64,000 nt of DNA from Rhinopithecus roxellana (Eukaryota; Chordata; Mammalia; Primates; Cercopithecidae), in the NCBI RefSeq assembly GCF_007565055.1, contig NC_044568.1, positions 40,389,156-40,453,155 of the forward strand. The letters are read 5' to 3'. Below are positions 21,736 to 33,790 of the stretch, in pieces; positions within the stretch are counted from its first letter, which is position 1, and the number at the start of each line of letters is the position of its first letter. The notes below the pieces were generated by a model. It was not told the DNA's origin, did no database searches, and saw only the letters and a program-made list of their open reading frames with translations. The position numbers and the translations under genes were made by a program.

Positions 21736-23799
21736 AAACATATATTAGGGGTAAATTTTAAAACTATGTGTTTAGGATGCTAAAATATTGCATATTACAA
21801 TAATATTATTTTGCAAGTACTTTTGCACATACAATCTCTATGAAATTCTTGAATTAAGTATTAAATAACTGGCTACCTACGTAAAGATATTAGATGTGAG
21901 AGTACTTTGAAATGTAGTCAATATGGGTCACTCTAGAGAAACAAACAAGCAAAACCCACAAAATTCTTAAACCTCAACACAACTGCTTAATTTATCTGGG
22001 GATTAAAAATGTCTTTATCATTTTATTTTTTTACATGAAAAATACTTACCATTAACATCTTTATTTCTTTTTCATACATACACACAGAAATATGTATGCA
22101 TGCAAAGAGAGCAACAGAGAAACCATAATATTGAACAGTAAAAAGCCTGTTTCTTAAACTTTACTTTTATTTTTTACTACGAACATGTTGCCATGTTATA
22201 AACTATATATACTTATTTCTAAAACTGCCATTTTAAAGGCTGTATAGAATTTTATTATATGCTTACCTAAAATATTTGGCCAGTAACCTACTGATGGACA
22301 TCTAGTTTTTTTTTCTTTTTGCAATTTATTCATTCAACAAATATTTACGTAATATTTTCTCACTGTGCAATATCTACCTTTTCCCAAACTGGGAACACTT
22401 TTCCCTTTTCTCATGGAGCTTCTGTTCTGGGGACTGAGTGACAGAGATAGATGAGAAGAACAATGCACACCATTAAATATGGCAATCAGTGGTTAAGTCC
22501 TATAATGGAAGTATAATAATCGTACTAAAGCTGAGAAAGAAGACAGAGTGACAGGAAGTGATAGATATCTCTATGATAAGGGGACCTTCGAACAGGGATC
22601 TGAATGAGGTTATGGCATGGGCCATCTGGAACTCTGAGTGACAAGCCCTCCAGACTCAGTAATACAAAAGACAGAAGAGGAAGCATGCTTGGCATGTGAA
22701 TTAATAAAAATGAGAAAAAAGCTTAAAAAATCCGTGTGGTAAAATCTGTACTTGTATCCTTATATCTTTGGAAAGCATTTTCAGGAATATATGTGTGAGG
22801 TCCAAGATCTGCACAATTTTTTTCTCATAATTTTTGAATAAAATTTGTTGATTTTTTAACACCTTCAGTGTTTTACCTCATTACTTCAGTGAAATATTGA
22901 GACTCTCTGCAAACAAGTGCACTTTCAAGAATCTGCTATGTATATATATTAATACTTCTGTTGTTTGCATGTACAATCAGGCCTATCATTTGACATTATC
23001 CAACAGTAGGTTGCATATAAATGTCAGCATGCCGCGATTTGCATGTTACTTTGCATAGGTTCCTTTCCAGACCCTGAGCTCTAACACCTCACATTCCAGA
23101 GATTCTGTAATTGTGTGACAGATGTTTTATTACATTTCCTTTTTTATATTAAATTTACTCCTTAAGCAGTAAGTACAGTGACCACATATTGTTTTCTCAG
23201 CATTTAGCATACATGCCTAGAATGCAATAGATGCCCAGTATGTACCTTAGATGGATGAATAAATGAAAAACATCTTAACCAGTATTATAATTGAGATAAG
23301 GACCAACTCATAGCCAAAGAAAAATAATAAGTTAATTTTAAACGATCAGTAAATTGTTAAAATTTGCCAACAATCTTGAGCCCCAGGAGTTTCTCTTTAT
23401 GATTTCTAGTTGCTCACTGGTCTCTCAAAGACTGCATATTGTCTTAAAATCTCGTCTTAAACATCATTTTAATCCTATGTGCTGATCCCACAGTGTTAAG
23501 GATGCCTTATAAAACAAGAAATATAAAATACCTTCTGTCAGTTACAAATCATTCATATTTGTTGAACAACTACTATAGGCCAAGCATTTAATTAGCAGCT
23601 AGCAATGCTGTGTTCACAGGGTCCATGTGCAGAGGAGAGAGACATATTAGCACACAGTTCCAGGAATGTGGTATTTCTCCCTTTAATTTGCAAGAGATGT
23701 AGCTTTGTTTGTTGTGTTTGTCTTGCACTGAGGATAAGGAATAAAAGATGAAATTTAAATTTATTCTATCATATGAAAAATAAACTGGCCTAGCTGAGC
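21736..23799. other. Mostly anonymous; L2-like stretches
   Basis: 22325-22720 starts TTATTCATTCAACAAATATT and continues CATGGAGCTTCTGTTCTGGG and GGACCTTCGAACAGGGATCT, typical of L2 3' wording. 23215-23275 and 23555-23670 carry similar short pieces. The rest is anonymous and AT-rich. Confidence 0.5.
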
Positions 23800-24010
23800 A
23801 AAAGTACGGCTTCTAAGGTCCTGCCTGGTATAGCCCCTGCCTACTTTTTCCAATTCCCCAGACTTTCCTCACCCTCATTCACTGACTTATTAAATCTCTG
23901 ATAAGCTAAGCTCTTTCGAAGCTCAGGTTCTTGGTGTTTGCCTATTGCTATGTTCATGCTCTGAACAATCTGCCCCTGGCTGTTCAACATACCTGCTTCC
24001 TGGTTCTTAA
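23800..24010. mobile_element. L2-like LINE fragment
   Basis: GTCCTGCCTGGTATAGCCCC, CTACTTTTTCCAATTCCCCA, AATCTGCCCCTGGCTGTTCA and GGTTCTTAAGGCC follow the order of a common L2 block. Strongly diverged. Confidence 0.5.
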
Positions 24011-24155
24011 GGCCCCATCATAAAACATTGCTTATTAAAGATGCATTTCTTTATAGATTATAGATACCTCACAGCAGACTAGTTTCTAAATATGACCTAC
24101 AGCATGTAACTTGAACAATACGGCATAGAAAGGACCATGCCCTGCAGAATTTCTT

Positions 24156-24646
24156 TTTTTTTTTTTTTTTTTTTTTGAGATGGAGTCTTGCTCTGTCGCC
24201 CAGGCGGGGGTGCAGTTGCATGATCTTGGCTCACTGCAAGCTCCGCCTCCCAGGTTCACGCCATTACTCCTGCCTCAGCCTCCCGAGTAGCTGGGACTAC
24301 AGGCGCCCGCCACCACGCCCGGCAAATTTTTTGTATTTTTAGTAAAGACGGGGTTTCACCATGATAGCCAGGATGGTCTCCATCTCTGGTAGCCAGACTG
24401 GAGTGCAATGGCGTGATCTCGGCTCACCACAACCTCTGCCTCCTGGGTTCAAGCGGTTCTCCTGCCTCAGCCCAAGTAGCTGAGATTACAGGCATGCACC
24501 ACCACGCCCAGTTAATTTTCTATTTTTAGTAGAGATGAGGTTTTGCCATGTTGGTAAGGCTGGTCTCGAACTCCCGACCTCAGGTGATCGCCTGCCTCAG
24601 CCTCCCAAAGTGCTGGGATTATAGGCATGAGCCACTGCGCCCGGCT
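24156..24646 (-). mobile_element. Composite 1.7-unit Alu, single target-site duplication
   Basis: Read on the plus strand: T22 tail, an AluY-type right monomer and most of a left monomer up to GATGGTCTCCATCTC. It then jumps back into a second right monomer (CCAGACTGGAGTGCAATGGC) and runs through a complete left monomer to GCCACTGCGCCCGGC. The second part reads AACCTCTGCCTCCTGGG, which is AluS-type. One duplication, CAGAATTTCTT (24145-24155) and CAGAACTTCTT (24647-24657), brackets the whole 491 bp, and there is no internal tail at the junction near 24386. Confidence 0.9.
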
Positions 24647-24657
24647 CAGAACTTCTT

Positions 24658-25021
24658 AATACCTGACCTGAAGTTACCACATTTGAGCACATACTTGATG
24701 TACTGAAATGAGCAACATGTAATTTGCGATGAAATGCTTGTAACCTTTTATGCAAAGCATAACGTAATATATGAAACCACTTCCTTCTTTACAAAGCATC
24801 ACAATTCATCATCATTCTATCAGGGTAGCTATGCACCAAGCCCTGCTGGCAACAGGTTTACCTTTCATTATGTATCTCTTCTTTGGTGTGCTTACCACTT
24901 ACTGACGTGTGCTACTACTTACTGACTCCACAGTCCTCAATATCCTATGTAGAAGTCTAACTCTGGTAAGAAGTAGAAGTTCCCTTTTCCTTTAGCAGGT
25001 ATGGCCAAGTCTCTGGTACTT
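24658..25021. other. Anonymous flank between Alu and L1
   Basis: About 365 bp with nothing recognised. Supplies the insertion site of the full-length L1. Confidence 0.5.
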
Positions 25022-25031
25022 CGACTAATTT
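25022..25031. repeat. L1 target-site duplication, left copy
   Basis: CGACTAATTT, identical to 31253-31262 at the other end of the L1. This proves the 6.2-kb element entered as one retrotransposition event. Confidence 0.93.
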
Positions 25032-25310
25032 TTTTGTATTTTATTTTTTTTACATCTTTTATTCATTTTTATTTTTATTTATTTATTTTTTTATTATTAT
25101 ACTTTAAGTTCTAGGGTACATGTGCATAACGTGCAGGTTTGTTACATATGTATACTTGTGCCATGTTGGTGTGCTGCACCCATCAACTCGTCAGCACCCA
25201 TCAATTCATCATTTATATCAGGTATAGCTCCCAATGCAATCCCTTCCCCCCCCGCATGATAGGCCCCAGTGTGTGATGTTTCCCTTCCCGAGTCCAAGTG
25301 ATCTCATTGT
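25032..25310 (-). other. L1 3'UTR and A-rich tail
   Basis: Contains the complement of the usual 3'UTR: GTGCAGGTTTGTTACATATG, GTTGGTGTGCTGCACCCATC and CATGATAGGCCCCAGTGTGT. A small tandem duplication (CACCCATCAACTCGTCAG then CACCCATCAATTCATCA) lies at 25187-25211. The C-run at 25245-25253 is the remnant of the G-rich 3'UTR tract. The tail at 25032-25098 is not pure A but mixed, consistent with age. Confidence 0.9.
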
Positions 25311-28300
25311 TCAGTTCCCACCTATGAGTGAGAACATGCGGTGTTTGGTTTTCTCTTCTTGTGATAGTTTGCTAAGAATGATGGTTTCCAGCTGCATCCA
25401 TGTCCCTACAAACGACGCAAACTCATCCTTTTTTATGGCTGCATAGTATTCCATGGTGTATATGTGCCACATTTTCTTAATCCAGTCTGTCACAGATGGA
25501 CATCTGGGTTGATTCCAAGTCTTTGCTATTGTGAATAGTGCTGCAATAAACATACGTGTGCATGTGTCTTTGTAGTAGAATAATTTATAATCCTTTGGGT
25601 ATATACCCAGTAGTGGGATGGCTGGGTCATACTGGTACATCTAGTTCTAGATCCTTGAGGAATCGCCATACTGTTTTCCATAATGGTTGTACTAGTTTAC
25701 AATCCCACCAACAGTGTAAAAGTGTTCCTATTTCTCCACATCCTCTCCAACACCTGTTGTTTCCTGACTTTTTAATGATTGCCATTCTAACTGGTGTGAG
25801 ATGGTATCTCATTGTGGTTTTGATTTGCGTTTCTCTGATGGCCGGTGATTATGAGCATTTTTTCATGTGTCTGTTGGCTGTATGAATGTCTTCTTTTGAG
25901 AAATGTCTGTTCATATCCTTTGGCCACTTTTTGATGGGGTTGTTTGTTTTTTTCTTGTATATTTGTTTGAGTTCTTTGTAGATTCTGGATATTAGCCCTT
26001 TGTCAGATGAGTAGATTGCAAAAATTTTCTCCCATTCTGTAGGTTGCCTGTTCACTCTGGTGGTAGTTTCTTTTGCTGTGCAGAAGCTCTTTAGTTTAAT
26101 TAGATCCCATGTGTCAATTCTGGCTTTTGCTGCCGTTGCTTTTGGTGTTTTAGACATGAAGTCCTTGCCCATGCCTACGTCCTGAATGGTACTACCTAGA
26201 TTTTCTTCTAGGGTTTTTATGGTATTAGGTCTAACATTTAAGTCTCTAATCCACCTTGAATTAATCTTCGTATAAGGAGTAAGGAAAGGATCCAGTTTCA
26301 GCTTTCTACTTATGGCTAGCCAATTTTCCCAGCACCATTTATTAAATAGGGAATCATTTCCCCATTTCTTGTTTCTCTCAGGTTTGTCAAAGATCAGATG
26401 GCTGTAGATGTGTGGTATTATTTCCGAGGACTCTGTTCTGTTCCATTGGTCTATATCTCTGTTTTGGTACCAGTACCATGCTGTTTTGGTTACTGTAGCC
26501 TTGTAGTATAGTTTGAAGTCAGGTAGCGTGACGCCTCCAGCTTTGTCCTTTTGACTTAGGATTGTCTTGGCAATGCGGGCTCTTTCTTGGTTCCATATGA
26601 ACTTTAAAGCAGTTTTTTCCAATTCTGTGAAGAAAGTCATTGGTAGCTTGATGGGGATGGCATTGAATCTATAAATAACCTTGGGCAGTATGGCCATTTT
26701 CACGATATTGATTCTTCCTATCCATGAGCATGGTATGTTCTTCCATTTGTTTGTGTCCTCTTTGATGATTTCACTGAGCAGTGGTTTGTCGTTCTCCTTG
26801 AAGAGGTCCTCGACATCCCTTGTAAGTTGGATTCCTAGGTATTTTATTCTCTTTGAAGCAATTGTGAATGGAAGTTCATTCATGATTTGGCTCTCTGTTT
26901 GTCTGTTACTGGTGTATAAGAATGCTTGTGATTTTTGCACATTAATTTTGTATCCCGAGACTTTGCTGAAGTTGCTTATCAGCTTAAGGAGATTTTGGGC
27001 TGAGACAATGGGGTTTTCTAAATATACAATCATGTCATCTGCAAACAGGGACAATTTGACTTCTTCTTTTCCTAACTGAATACCCTTGATTTCTTTCTCT
27101 TGCCTGATTGCCCTAGCCAGAACTTCCAACACTATGTGAATAAGAGTGGTGAGAGAGGGCATCCCTGTCTTGTGCCAGTTTTCAAAGGGAATTTTTCCAG
27201 TTTTTGCCCATTGAGTGTGATATTGGCTGTGGGTTTGTCATAAATAGCTCTTATTATTTTGAGGTACGTTCCATCAATACCGAATTTATTGAGCGTTTTT
27301 AGCATGAAGGGCTGTTGAATTTTGTCAAAAGCCTTTTCTGCATCTATTGAGATAATCATGTGGTTCTTGTCTTTGGTTCTGTTTATATGCTGGATTACGT
27401 TTATTGATTTGCGAATGTTGAACCAGCCTTGCATCCCAGGGATGAAGCCCACTTGATCATGGTGGATAAGCTTTCTGATGTGCTGCTGAATCTGGTTTGC
27501 CAGTATTTTATTGAGGATTTTTGCATCGATGTTCATCAGGGATATTGGTCTAAAATTCTCTTTTTTTGTTGTGTCTCTGCCAGGCTTTGGTATCAGGATG
27601 ATGCTGGCCTCATAAAATGAGTTAGGGAGGATTCCCTCTTTTTCTATTGATTGGAATAGTTTCAGAAGGAATGGTACCAGCTCCTCCTTGTACCTCTGGT
27701 AGAATTCAGCTGTGAATCCATCTGGTCCTGGACTTTTTTTGGTGGGTAGGCTATTAATTATTGCCTCAATTTCAGAGCCTGCTATTGGTCTATTCAGGGA
27801 TTCAACTTCTTCCTGGTTTAGTGCTGGGAGAGTGTACGTGTCCAGGAAATTATCCATTTCTTCTAGATTTTCTAGTTGATTTGCGTAGAGGTGTTTATAG
27901 TATTCTCTGATGGTAGTTTGTATTTCTGTGGGGTCGGTGGTGACATCCCCTTTATCATTTTTTATTGCATCTATTTGATTCCTCTCTCTTTTCTTCTTTA
28001 TTAGTCTTGCTAGCGGTCTGTAAATTTTGTTGATCTTTTCAAAAAACCAACTCCTGGATTCATTGATTTTTGGAGGGATTTTTGTGTCTCTATCTCCTTC
28101 AGTTCTGCTCTGATCTTAGTTATTTCTTGCCTTCTGCTAGCTTTTGAATGTGTTTGCTCTTGCCTCTCTAGTTCTTTTAATTGTGATGTTAGAGTGTCCA
28201 TTTTAGATCTTTCCTGCTTTCTCTTGTGGGCATTTGGTGCTATAAATTTCCCTCTACACACTGCTTTAAATGTGTCCCAGAGATTCTGGTATGTTGTATC

Positions 28301-29140
28301 TTTGTTCTCATTGGTTTCAAAGAACATCTTTATTTCTGCTTTCATTTCGTTATGTACCCAGTAGTCATTCAGGAGCAGGTTGTTCAGTGTCCATGTAGTT
28401 GAGCGGTTTTGATTGAGTTTCTTAGTCCTGAGTTCTAGTTTGATTGCACTGTGGTCTGAGAAACAGTTTGTTATAATTTCTGTTCTTTTACATTTGCTGA
28501 GGAGTGCTTTACTTCCAATTATGTGGTCAATTTTGGAATAAGTGTGACGTGGTGCTGAGAAGAATGCATATTCTGTTGATTTGGGGTGGAGAGTTCTATA
28601 GATGTCTATTAGGTCCGCTTGGTGCAGAGATGAGTTCAATTCCTGGATATCCTTGTTAACTTTCTGTCTCGTTGATCTGTCTAATGTTGACAGTGAAGTG
28701 TTGAAGTCTCCCATTATTATTGTATGGGAGTCTAAGTCTCTTTGTAAGTCTCTAAGGACTTGCTTTATGAATCTGGGTGCTCCTGTATTGGGTGCATATA
28801 TATTTAGGAGAGTTAGCTCTTCCTGTTCAATTGATCCCTTTACCATTATGTAATGGCCTTCTTTGTCTCTTTTGATCTTTGTTGGTCTAAAGTCTGTTTT
28901 ATCAGAAACTAGTATTGCAACCCCTGCTTTTTTTTGTTCTCCATTTGCTTGGTAGATCTTTCTCCAGCCCTTTATTTTGAGCCTATGTATGTCTCTGCAT
29001 GTGAGATGGGTCTCCTGAATACAGCAGACTGATGGGTCTTGACTCTTTATCCAGTTTGCCAGTCTGTGTCTTTTAATTGGAGCATTTAGTCCATTTACAT
29101 TTAAGGTTAATATTGTTATGTGTGAACTTGATCCTGTCAT
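25311..29140 (-). pseudogene. L1 ORF2 (endonuclease-reverse transcriptase), decayed
   Basis: ORF2p nicks target DNA and copies L1 RNA in place (target-primed reverse transcription). The endonuclease part is intact in the first 376-codon frame (29140-28010): N14 in LNVNGLN, E43 in IQETHL, the GDFNT motif, and the SDHS histidine near residue 230. The reverse transcriptase follows in two frames (27857-27132 and 27162-25849), the second carrying the FADD catalytic pair. A C-terminal CWRGCGE..HCWWDC cysteine cluster is in 25812-25627, and the YDPAIPLLGIYP landmark in 25640-25311. Lesions: a frameshift near 28070, a 1-nt loss near 27141 (TATTCACATAG where TATTCAACATAG is usual), a TAA stop at 25849-25851, and a frameshift near 25630. 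The start is the ATG of MTGSSSHI, 63 nt after ORF1. Confidence 0.95.
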
Positions 29141-29203
29141 TATGATATTAACTGGTTATTTTGCTCGTTAGTTGATGCAGTTTCTTCCTAGCCTCGATGG
29201 TCT

Positions 29204-30220
29204 TTACATTTTGCCATGTTTTTGCAATGGCTGGTACCGGTTGTTCCATTCCATGTTCAGGGCTTCCTTCAGGATCTCTTGTAAGGCAGGCCTGGTGGTG
29301 ACAAAATCTCTAAGCATTTGCTTATCTGTAAAGGATTTTATTTCTCCTTCACTTATGAAACTTACTTTGGCTGGATATGAAATTCTGGGTTGAAAATTCT
29401 TTTCTTTAAGAATGTTGAATATTGGCCCCCACTCTCTTCTGGCTTGTAGAGTTTCTGCTGAGAGATCTGCTGTTAGTCTGATGGGCTTCCCTTTGTGGGT
29501 AACCCGACCTTTCTCTCTGGCTGCCCTTAAGATTTTTTCCTTCATTTCAACTTTGGTGAATCTGGCAATTATGTGTCTTGGAGTTGCTCTTCTGGAGGAG
29601 TCTCTTTGTGGCGTTCTCTGTATTTCCTGAATTTGAATGTTGGCCTGCCCTACTAGGTTGGGGAAGTTCTCCTGGATGATATCCTGAAGAGTGTTTTCCA
29701 ACTTGGTTCCATTTTCCCCCTCACTTTCAGGCACCCCAATCAGACGTAGATTTGGTCTTTTTACATAATCCCATACTTCTTGCAGGCTTTGTTCATTTCT
29801 TTTTCTTCTTTTTTCTTTTGGTTTCTCTTCTCGCTTCATTTCATTCATTTGATCCTCAATCGCTGATACTCTTTCTTCCAGTTGATCGAGTCGGTTACTG
29901 AAGCTTGGGCATTTGTCACGTATTTCTCATGTCATGGTTTTCATCTCTGTCATTTCATTTATGACCTTCTCTGCATTAATTAGTCTAGCTGTCAATTCTT
30001 CCACTCTTTTGTCAAGATTTTTAGTTTCTTTGTGCTGGGTACGTAATTCCTCCTTTAGCTCTGAGAAGTTTGATGGACTGAAGCCTTCTTCTCTCATCTC
30101 GTCAAAGTCATTCTCTGACCAGCTTTGATCCGTTGCTGGCGATGGGCTGCGCTCCTTTGCAGGGGGAGATGGGCTCTTATTTTTTGAATTTCCAGATTTT
30201 CTGCCCCGCTTCTTCCCCAT
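29204..30220 (-). pseudogene. L1 ORF1 (RNA-binding chaperone), one nonsense codon
   Basis: ORF1p coats L1 RNA as a trimer. The frame begins MGKKRGRKSGNSKN with the usual basic head, passes through a leucine/glutamate-rich coiled coil (about residues 50-150), then the RRM (NLRLIGVPES landmark) and C-terminal domain (ARREWGPIFNILKEKNFQ). Its total span is 338 codons, the normal length. It is cut only by a TGA at 29927-29929, after residue 97. The next codons stay in the same frame (30220 to 29848 is 124 whole codons). The site reads ATGACATGAGAA where L1 normally has a CGA arginine codon, so CpG decay is the likely cause. No frameshift is seen. Confidence 0.95.
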
Positions 30221-31252
30221 CTTTGTGGTTTTATCTGTCTCTGGTCTTTGATGATGGTGACATACTGATGGGGTTTTGGTATAGGTGTTCTTCCTGTTTG
30301 GTAGTTTTCCTTCTAACAGTCAGGACCCTCAGCTGGAGGTCTGTTGGAGATTGCTTGAGGTCCACTCCAGACCCTGTTTGCCTGGGTATCAGCAGCAGAG
30401 GTTGCAGAAGATAGAATATTGCTGAACAGCGAGTGTACCTGTCTGATTCTTACTTTGGAAGCTTCCTCTCAGGGGTGTACTCCACCTTGTGAGGTGTGGG
30501 GTGTCAGACTGCCCCTAGTGGGGGATGTCTCCCAGTTAGGCTACTCCGGGGTCGGCGACCCACTTGAGCAGGCAGTCTGTCTGTTCTCAGATCTCAACCT
30601 CCGTGTTGGGAGATCCACTGCTCCCTTCAAAGCTGTCAGACAGTCGTTCGCGTCTGCAGAGGTTCTGCTGCCTTTTTGTTGTTGTTGTTGTTGTTTTTTA
30701 GCTGTGCCCTGTCCCCAGAGGTGGAGTCTACAGAGACAGGCAGGTTTCCTTGAGCTGCTGTGAGCTCCACCCAGTTCGAGCTTCCCAGCGGCTTTGTTTA
30801 CCTACTTAAGCCTCAGCAATGGCGGGCGCCCCTCCCCCAGCCTCGCCGCCACCCTTCGGCTAGATCGCAGACTGCTGTGCTAGCAATGAGGGAGGCTCCG
30901 TGGGCGTGGGACCCTCCCAGCCAGGTATGGGATATATTCTCCTGGTGTGCCCGTTTGCCCAAAGCGCAATATTGGGGTGGGAGTCACCCGACTTTCCAGG
31001 TGCTGTGTGTCTCAGTTCCCCTGGCTAGGAAAGGGGATTCCCTTCCCCCTTGCGCTTCCCAGGTGAGGCGATGCCTCACCCTGCTTCAGCTCTCGCTGGT
31101 CGGGCTGCAGCAGCTGACCAGCACCAATTGTCTGGCACTCCCCAGTGAGATGACCCCAGTACCTCAGTTGAAAATGCAGAAATCACCAGTCTTCTGTGTC
31201 GCTCGCGCTGGGAGTTGAAGACTGGAGCTGTTCCTATTCGGCCATCTTGCTC
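30221..31252 (-). promoter_or_regulatory. L1 5'UTR with internal promoter
   Basis: About 1 kb, GC- and CpG-rich unlike its surroundings. It starts (minus strand) GGAGCAAGATGGCCGAATAG. The CAAGATGGCC YY1 site that positions L1 transcription is intact at 31240-31249. A (TTG)7-like run lies at 30678-30698. In L1PA elements this region drives L1 and, from its opposite strand, an antisense transcript; function here is inferred only. Confidence 0.9.
30819..30863 (+). pseudogene. Antisense ORF0 remnant in the L1 5'UTR
   Basis: On the strand opposite to L1, ATGGCGGGCGCCCCTCCCCC starts a frame with the wording I recall for primate L1 ORF0. It sits about 430 nt from the L1 5' end, roughly where ORF0 starts. 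The frame ends at a TAG (30861-30863) after 14 codons, so ORF0 is not made from this copy in full. The assignment is from memory. Confidence 0.55.
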
Positions 31253-31262
31253 CGACTAATTT
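31253..31262. repeat. L1 target-site duplication, right copy
   Basis: CGACTAATTT, exact partner of 25022-25031. The L1 5' end (complement of GGCCATCTTGCTC) directly abuts it. Confidence 0.93.
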
Positions 31263-33144
31263 CAATATGATTTTATTTTCTTCAATATATTCATTGTCCT
31301 TTGAAATTGTATTTGTTTTGTCTCTTTCCGTTAACATGTCAGCTGTACAACGCAGAAATTTTGTCATAAATGCTCTTTATCATATCTCTTCCCCACCCCA
31401 TCTCCCACGCATAAAACCTTACCAGACTCCAAGCTGACACTTAACAAATGTTTGAATCGAAGAACAAAGAAGTGAATGAATGAATGAACAAATGAACAAT
31501 GTATTAGTGATGCCTATGCATTTAATGTGTCAGATGTCTTTCTACATTTGTTTTATCTGCTTTAGTTGTACTGGAGTTACCCTTGTAAACACAAGCAGAA
31601 TGTAGAAACCTACCTTCAGTCAATGGTGTGTATTTCTAGAATAAATACAAATTACATGAATGTTAAGTTTGTGTCCCATGTTCCTCACATGCAGACTCAA
31701 TGAAGCACATGCTATTACTACCACTGCACAAACACCAGCTGCAGCTCCTTACATACCATGAACTGTTCCCTGCGGCTCTCTGCCTTAGGATATTTTTAGA
31801 ATATGGTAATATGATAGTGCCTAAGAATTAATTTCCCAGAAGCAACCCCCAATCATTGAGGTGTAGGAGATGGTATCATTCCCAGCTCCCTCATCCTTCA
31901 GTGGAACATTGAAGCATGTTCCATGTAGTCTCCAGAGGTACCTGAACCTTTATTGCCCATAGCACAAACCCACTAATTAACAGATCTTTATTTGATTTTC
32001 TTTCTTTCCCTGTCTCACTTCCTCACTCACTCATATGGAATAGAAAACCTGGAATCATTTCTCACATAAAATATTTGCACCTGAATTCTTGTCTCAGGGT
32101 CTCCCTCTTGGAGTAATACAAATTAAGACATTGGGAAATAATAAGAATATCTGTTAGATAAAGTATTGAAAAGATTTATAGCGTTAATATAAGCAAAAGC
32201 AATTAAAAGAGGGCTCAGGATATAGTCTCTGGTCCACAAATGTTAGTTATTAGTTTTGTTAGCTAGGTCTATTAGTGCTAGATCCAGTATTATTTATCTC
32301 CTTTGACCTACTGCCCCTTGATTTTGCCAATCCTGGTTCTCTATTTAGGTTCACACTTTTTCCGCTTGATATTTGTCTCCATCTCCATTCAATCAATGAC
32401 ACACTTTGAAACTTCCAGACTGAGTTTCCCCCCTCTGTTGAACTCACCTTTGGTATTTGTCTTTCAACTTGTCCTTCACTGGAATGAACCAACCTGGGCC
32501 ATTTCCAACAGCTTCAGAGGTAGGAAAGTGAAATTGGACAAATCTAACTAAAAGACTAGTAATGCTGAAACATGGTTGGAAAGACATGAGTTTTCCAGTT
32601 TCGCCTCTTTTCCTTCAGAAATGTACATTACAAAAGCAATTTCTAGGTGAACATTTAAAGCCAATGATAAGTAGATCCATCTGAGCATGTTTCCATGTTA
32701 CCGGAAAGTTCATTCTCCCTTTTTAACAGTATCAGCGCTCTGAATTTCTTGAGTTAATTTTCAACTAAGATTATTTCTAGAACAATTCCAGAATGTCTGA
32801 CTTGACAAAGGAGCTGTGTCAATTCTCTTGTTTTATGAGCAATGACTTTTCTACATAAAAGCCCTCAGAATATAGTTGGATAACCACCGTCTTGATATTC
32901 GTTGTTATCCTTTCTCAAAACCACCATATTTGAGTATGCAATAAATAAATCTTGATGGATTGGTTTGAAAGTTATATGACAGTAACTTCTCTTTTGTATG
33001 TGAATATCCCTAAAAAAGAGATGATCCTATTTAGACTAGCTGCCCAAAGACTGTAACTAAAGTTATAGATATTAAAGCACCTTCGGGATGGCTTAGTCTG
33101 ATGTAATCAGTAATGTGATCATAAGGATGATTTCATTTTCTTTT
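31263..33144. other. Anonymous sequence
   Basis: A short GAAT-type run lies at 31468-31490, and a possible MIR 3' scrap at 32150-32260 (GAGGGCTCAGGATATAGTCT). Otherwise nothing is recognised over about 1.9 kb. Confidence 0.5.
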
Positions 33145-33790
33145 CAGTTTTTTTAACTGTGATAAAATACATCTAACATGAAAATTTCCATCTTAACCAT
33201 TTTAAGTGTACAGCTCAGTAGCATTAAGTACATTCACATTGTTGTACAATCTCCAGAACTCTTTTCATCTCACAAAACTGAGACTCTCCCATGAACAATC
33301 TCCCATTTCCCTCTCCCCTGAGTTCCTGCCAACCACCCTTCTAATTTCTGTCTATATGAATTTGACTGCTCCCAGTAACTCATATAAGTGGAATAATATA
33401 GCATTCGTCTTGTTTGATTGGCCTATTTCACTTAGCATAATGTCTTCAAGCTCCATCCATGTAGCATATGTCAGAATTTCCTTCCTTTTTAGGGGTGGTG
33501 ATATTCCATTATATGTACATACCACATTTTGTTTACCCATTCATCATTTGATGGACACTTGGGTTGCTACCTTTGGCTATTGTAAATAATGCTGCTGTGA
33601 AAATGGGTAGACAAATATCTCTTTCAGGCCCTGCTTTCAATTATTTTGTGTAGATACCCAGAGGTGGAATTGCTGGAACATAGAGTAATGCCATGTTTAA
33701 TTTTTTGAGGAACCATCATAGTGTTTTCCATAACAGATGCACCATTTTGCATTTCCACCAACCGTGCACAAGGGTCCCGACTTCTTCATG
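33145..33790 (-). mobile_element. Old L1 3'-end fragment
   Basis: Antisense L1M wording: GTGATAAAATACATCTAACA, TACAGCTCAGTAGCATTAAG, CTATTTCACTTAGCATAATG, TATTCCATTATATGTACATA, CAGAGGTGGAATTGCTGGAA and TTGCATTTCCACCAACCGTG. 5' truncated, about 645 bp, with no clear duplication. Confidence 0.88.

Larger units (their letters stand above)
25032..31252 (-). mobile_element. Full-length L1 (L1PA type), inactivated
   Basis: Complete 6.2-kb element in minus orientation. From right to left: 5'UTR (31252-30221), ORF1 (30220-29204), a 63-nt spacer, ORF2 (29140-25311), 3'UTR (25310 to about 25100) and an A-rich tail read as T-rich DNA. Exact 10-bp duplications flank it. ORF1 and ORF2 spans match the usual 338 and about 1275 codons, so there are no large indels. 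One nonsense change in ORF1 and four lesions in ORF2 make it dead. The 5'UTR wording and ORF1 sequence suggest an L1PA copy older than the youngest families; the exact subfamily is uncertain. Confidence 0.97.

Noticed and set aside
25849..27162. 437-codon frame considered as a cellular gene
   Set aside because: It is the reverse-transcriptase segment of L1 ORF2 within a flanked full-length L1.
30760..31218. 152-codon plus-strand frame in the L1 5'UTR
   Set aside because: Antisense to a GC-rich L1 5'UTR, where stops are scarce. It is in a different register from the ORF0-like start.
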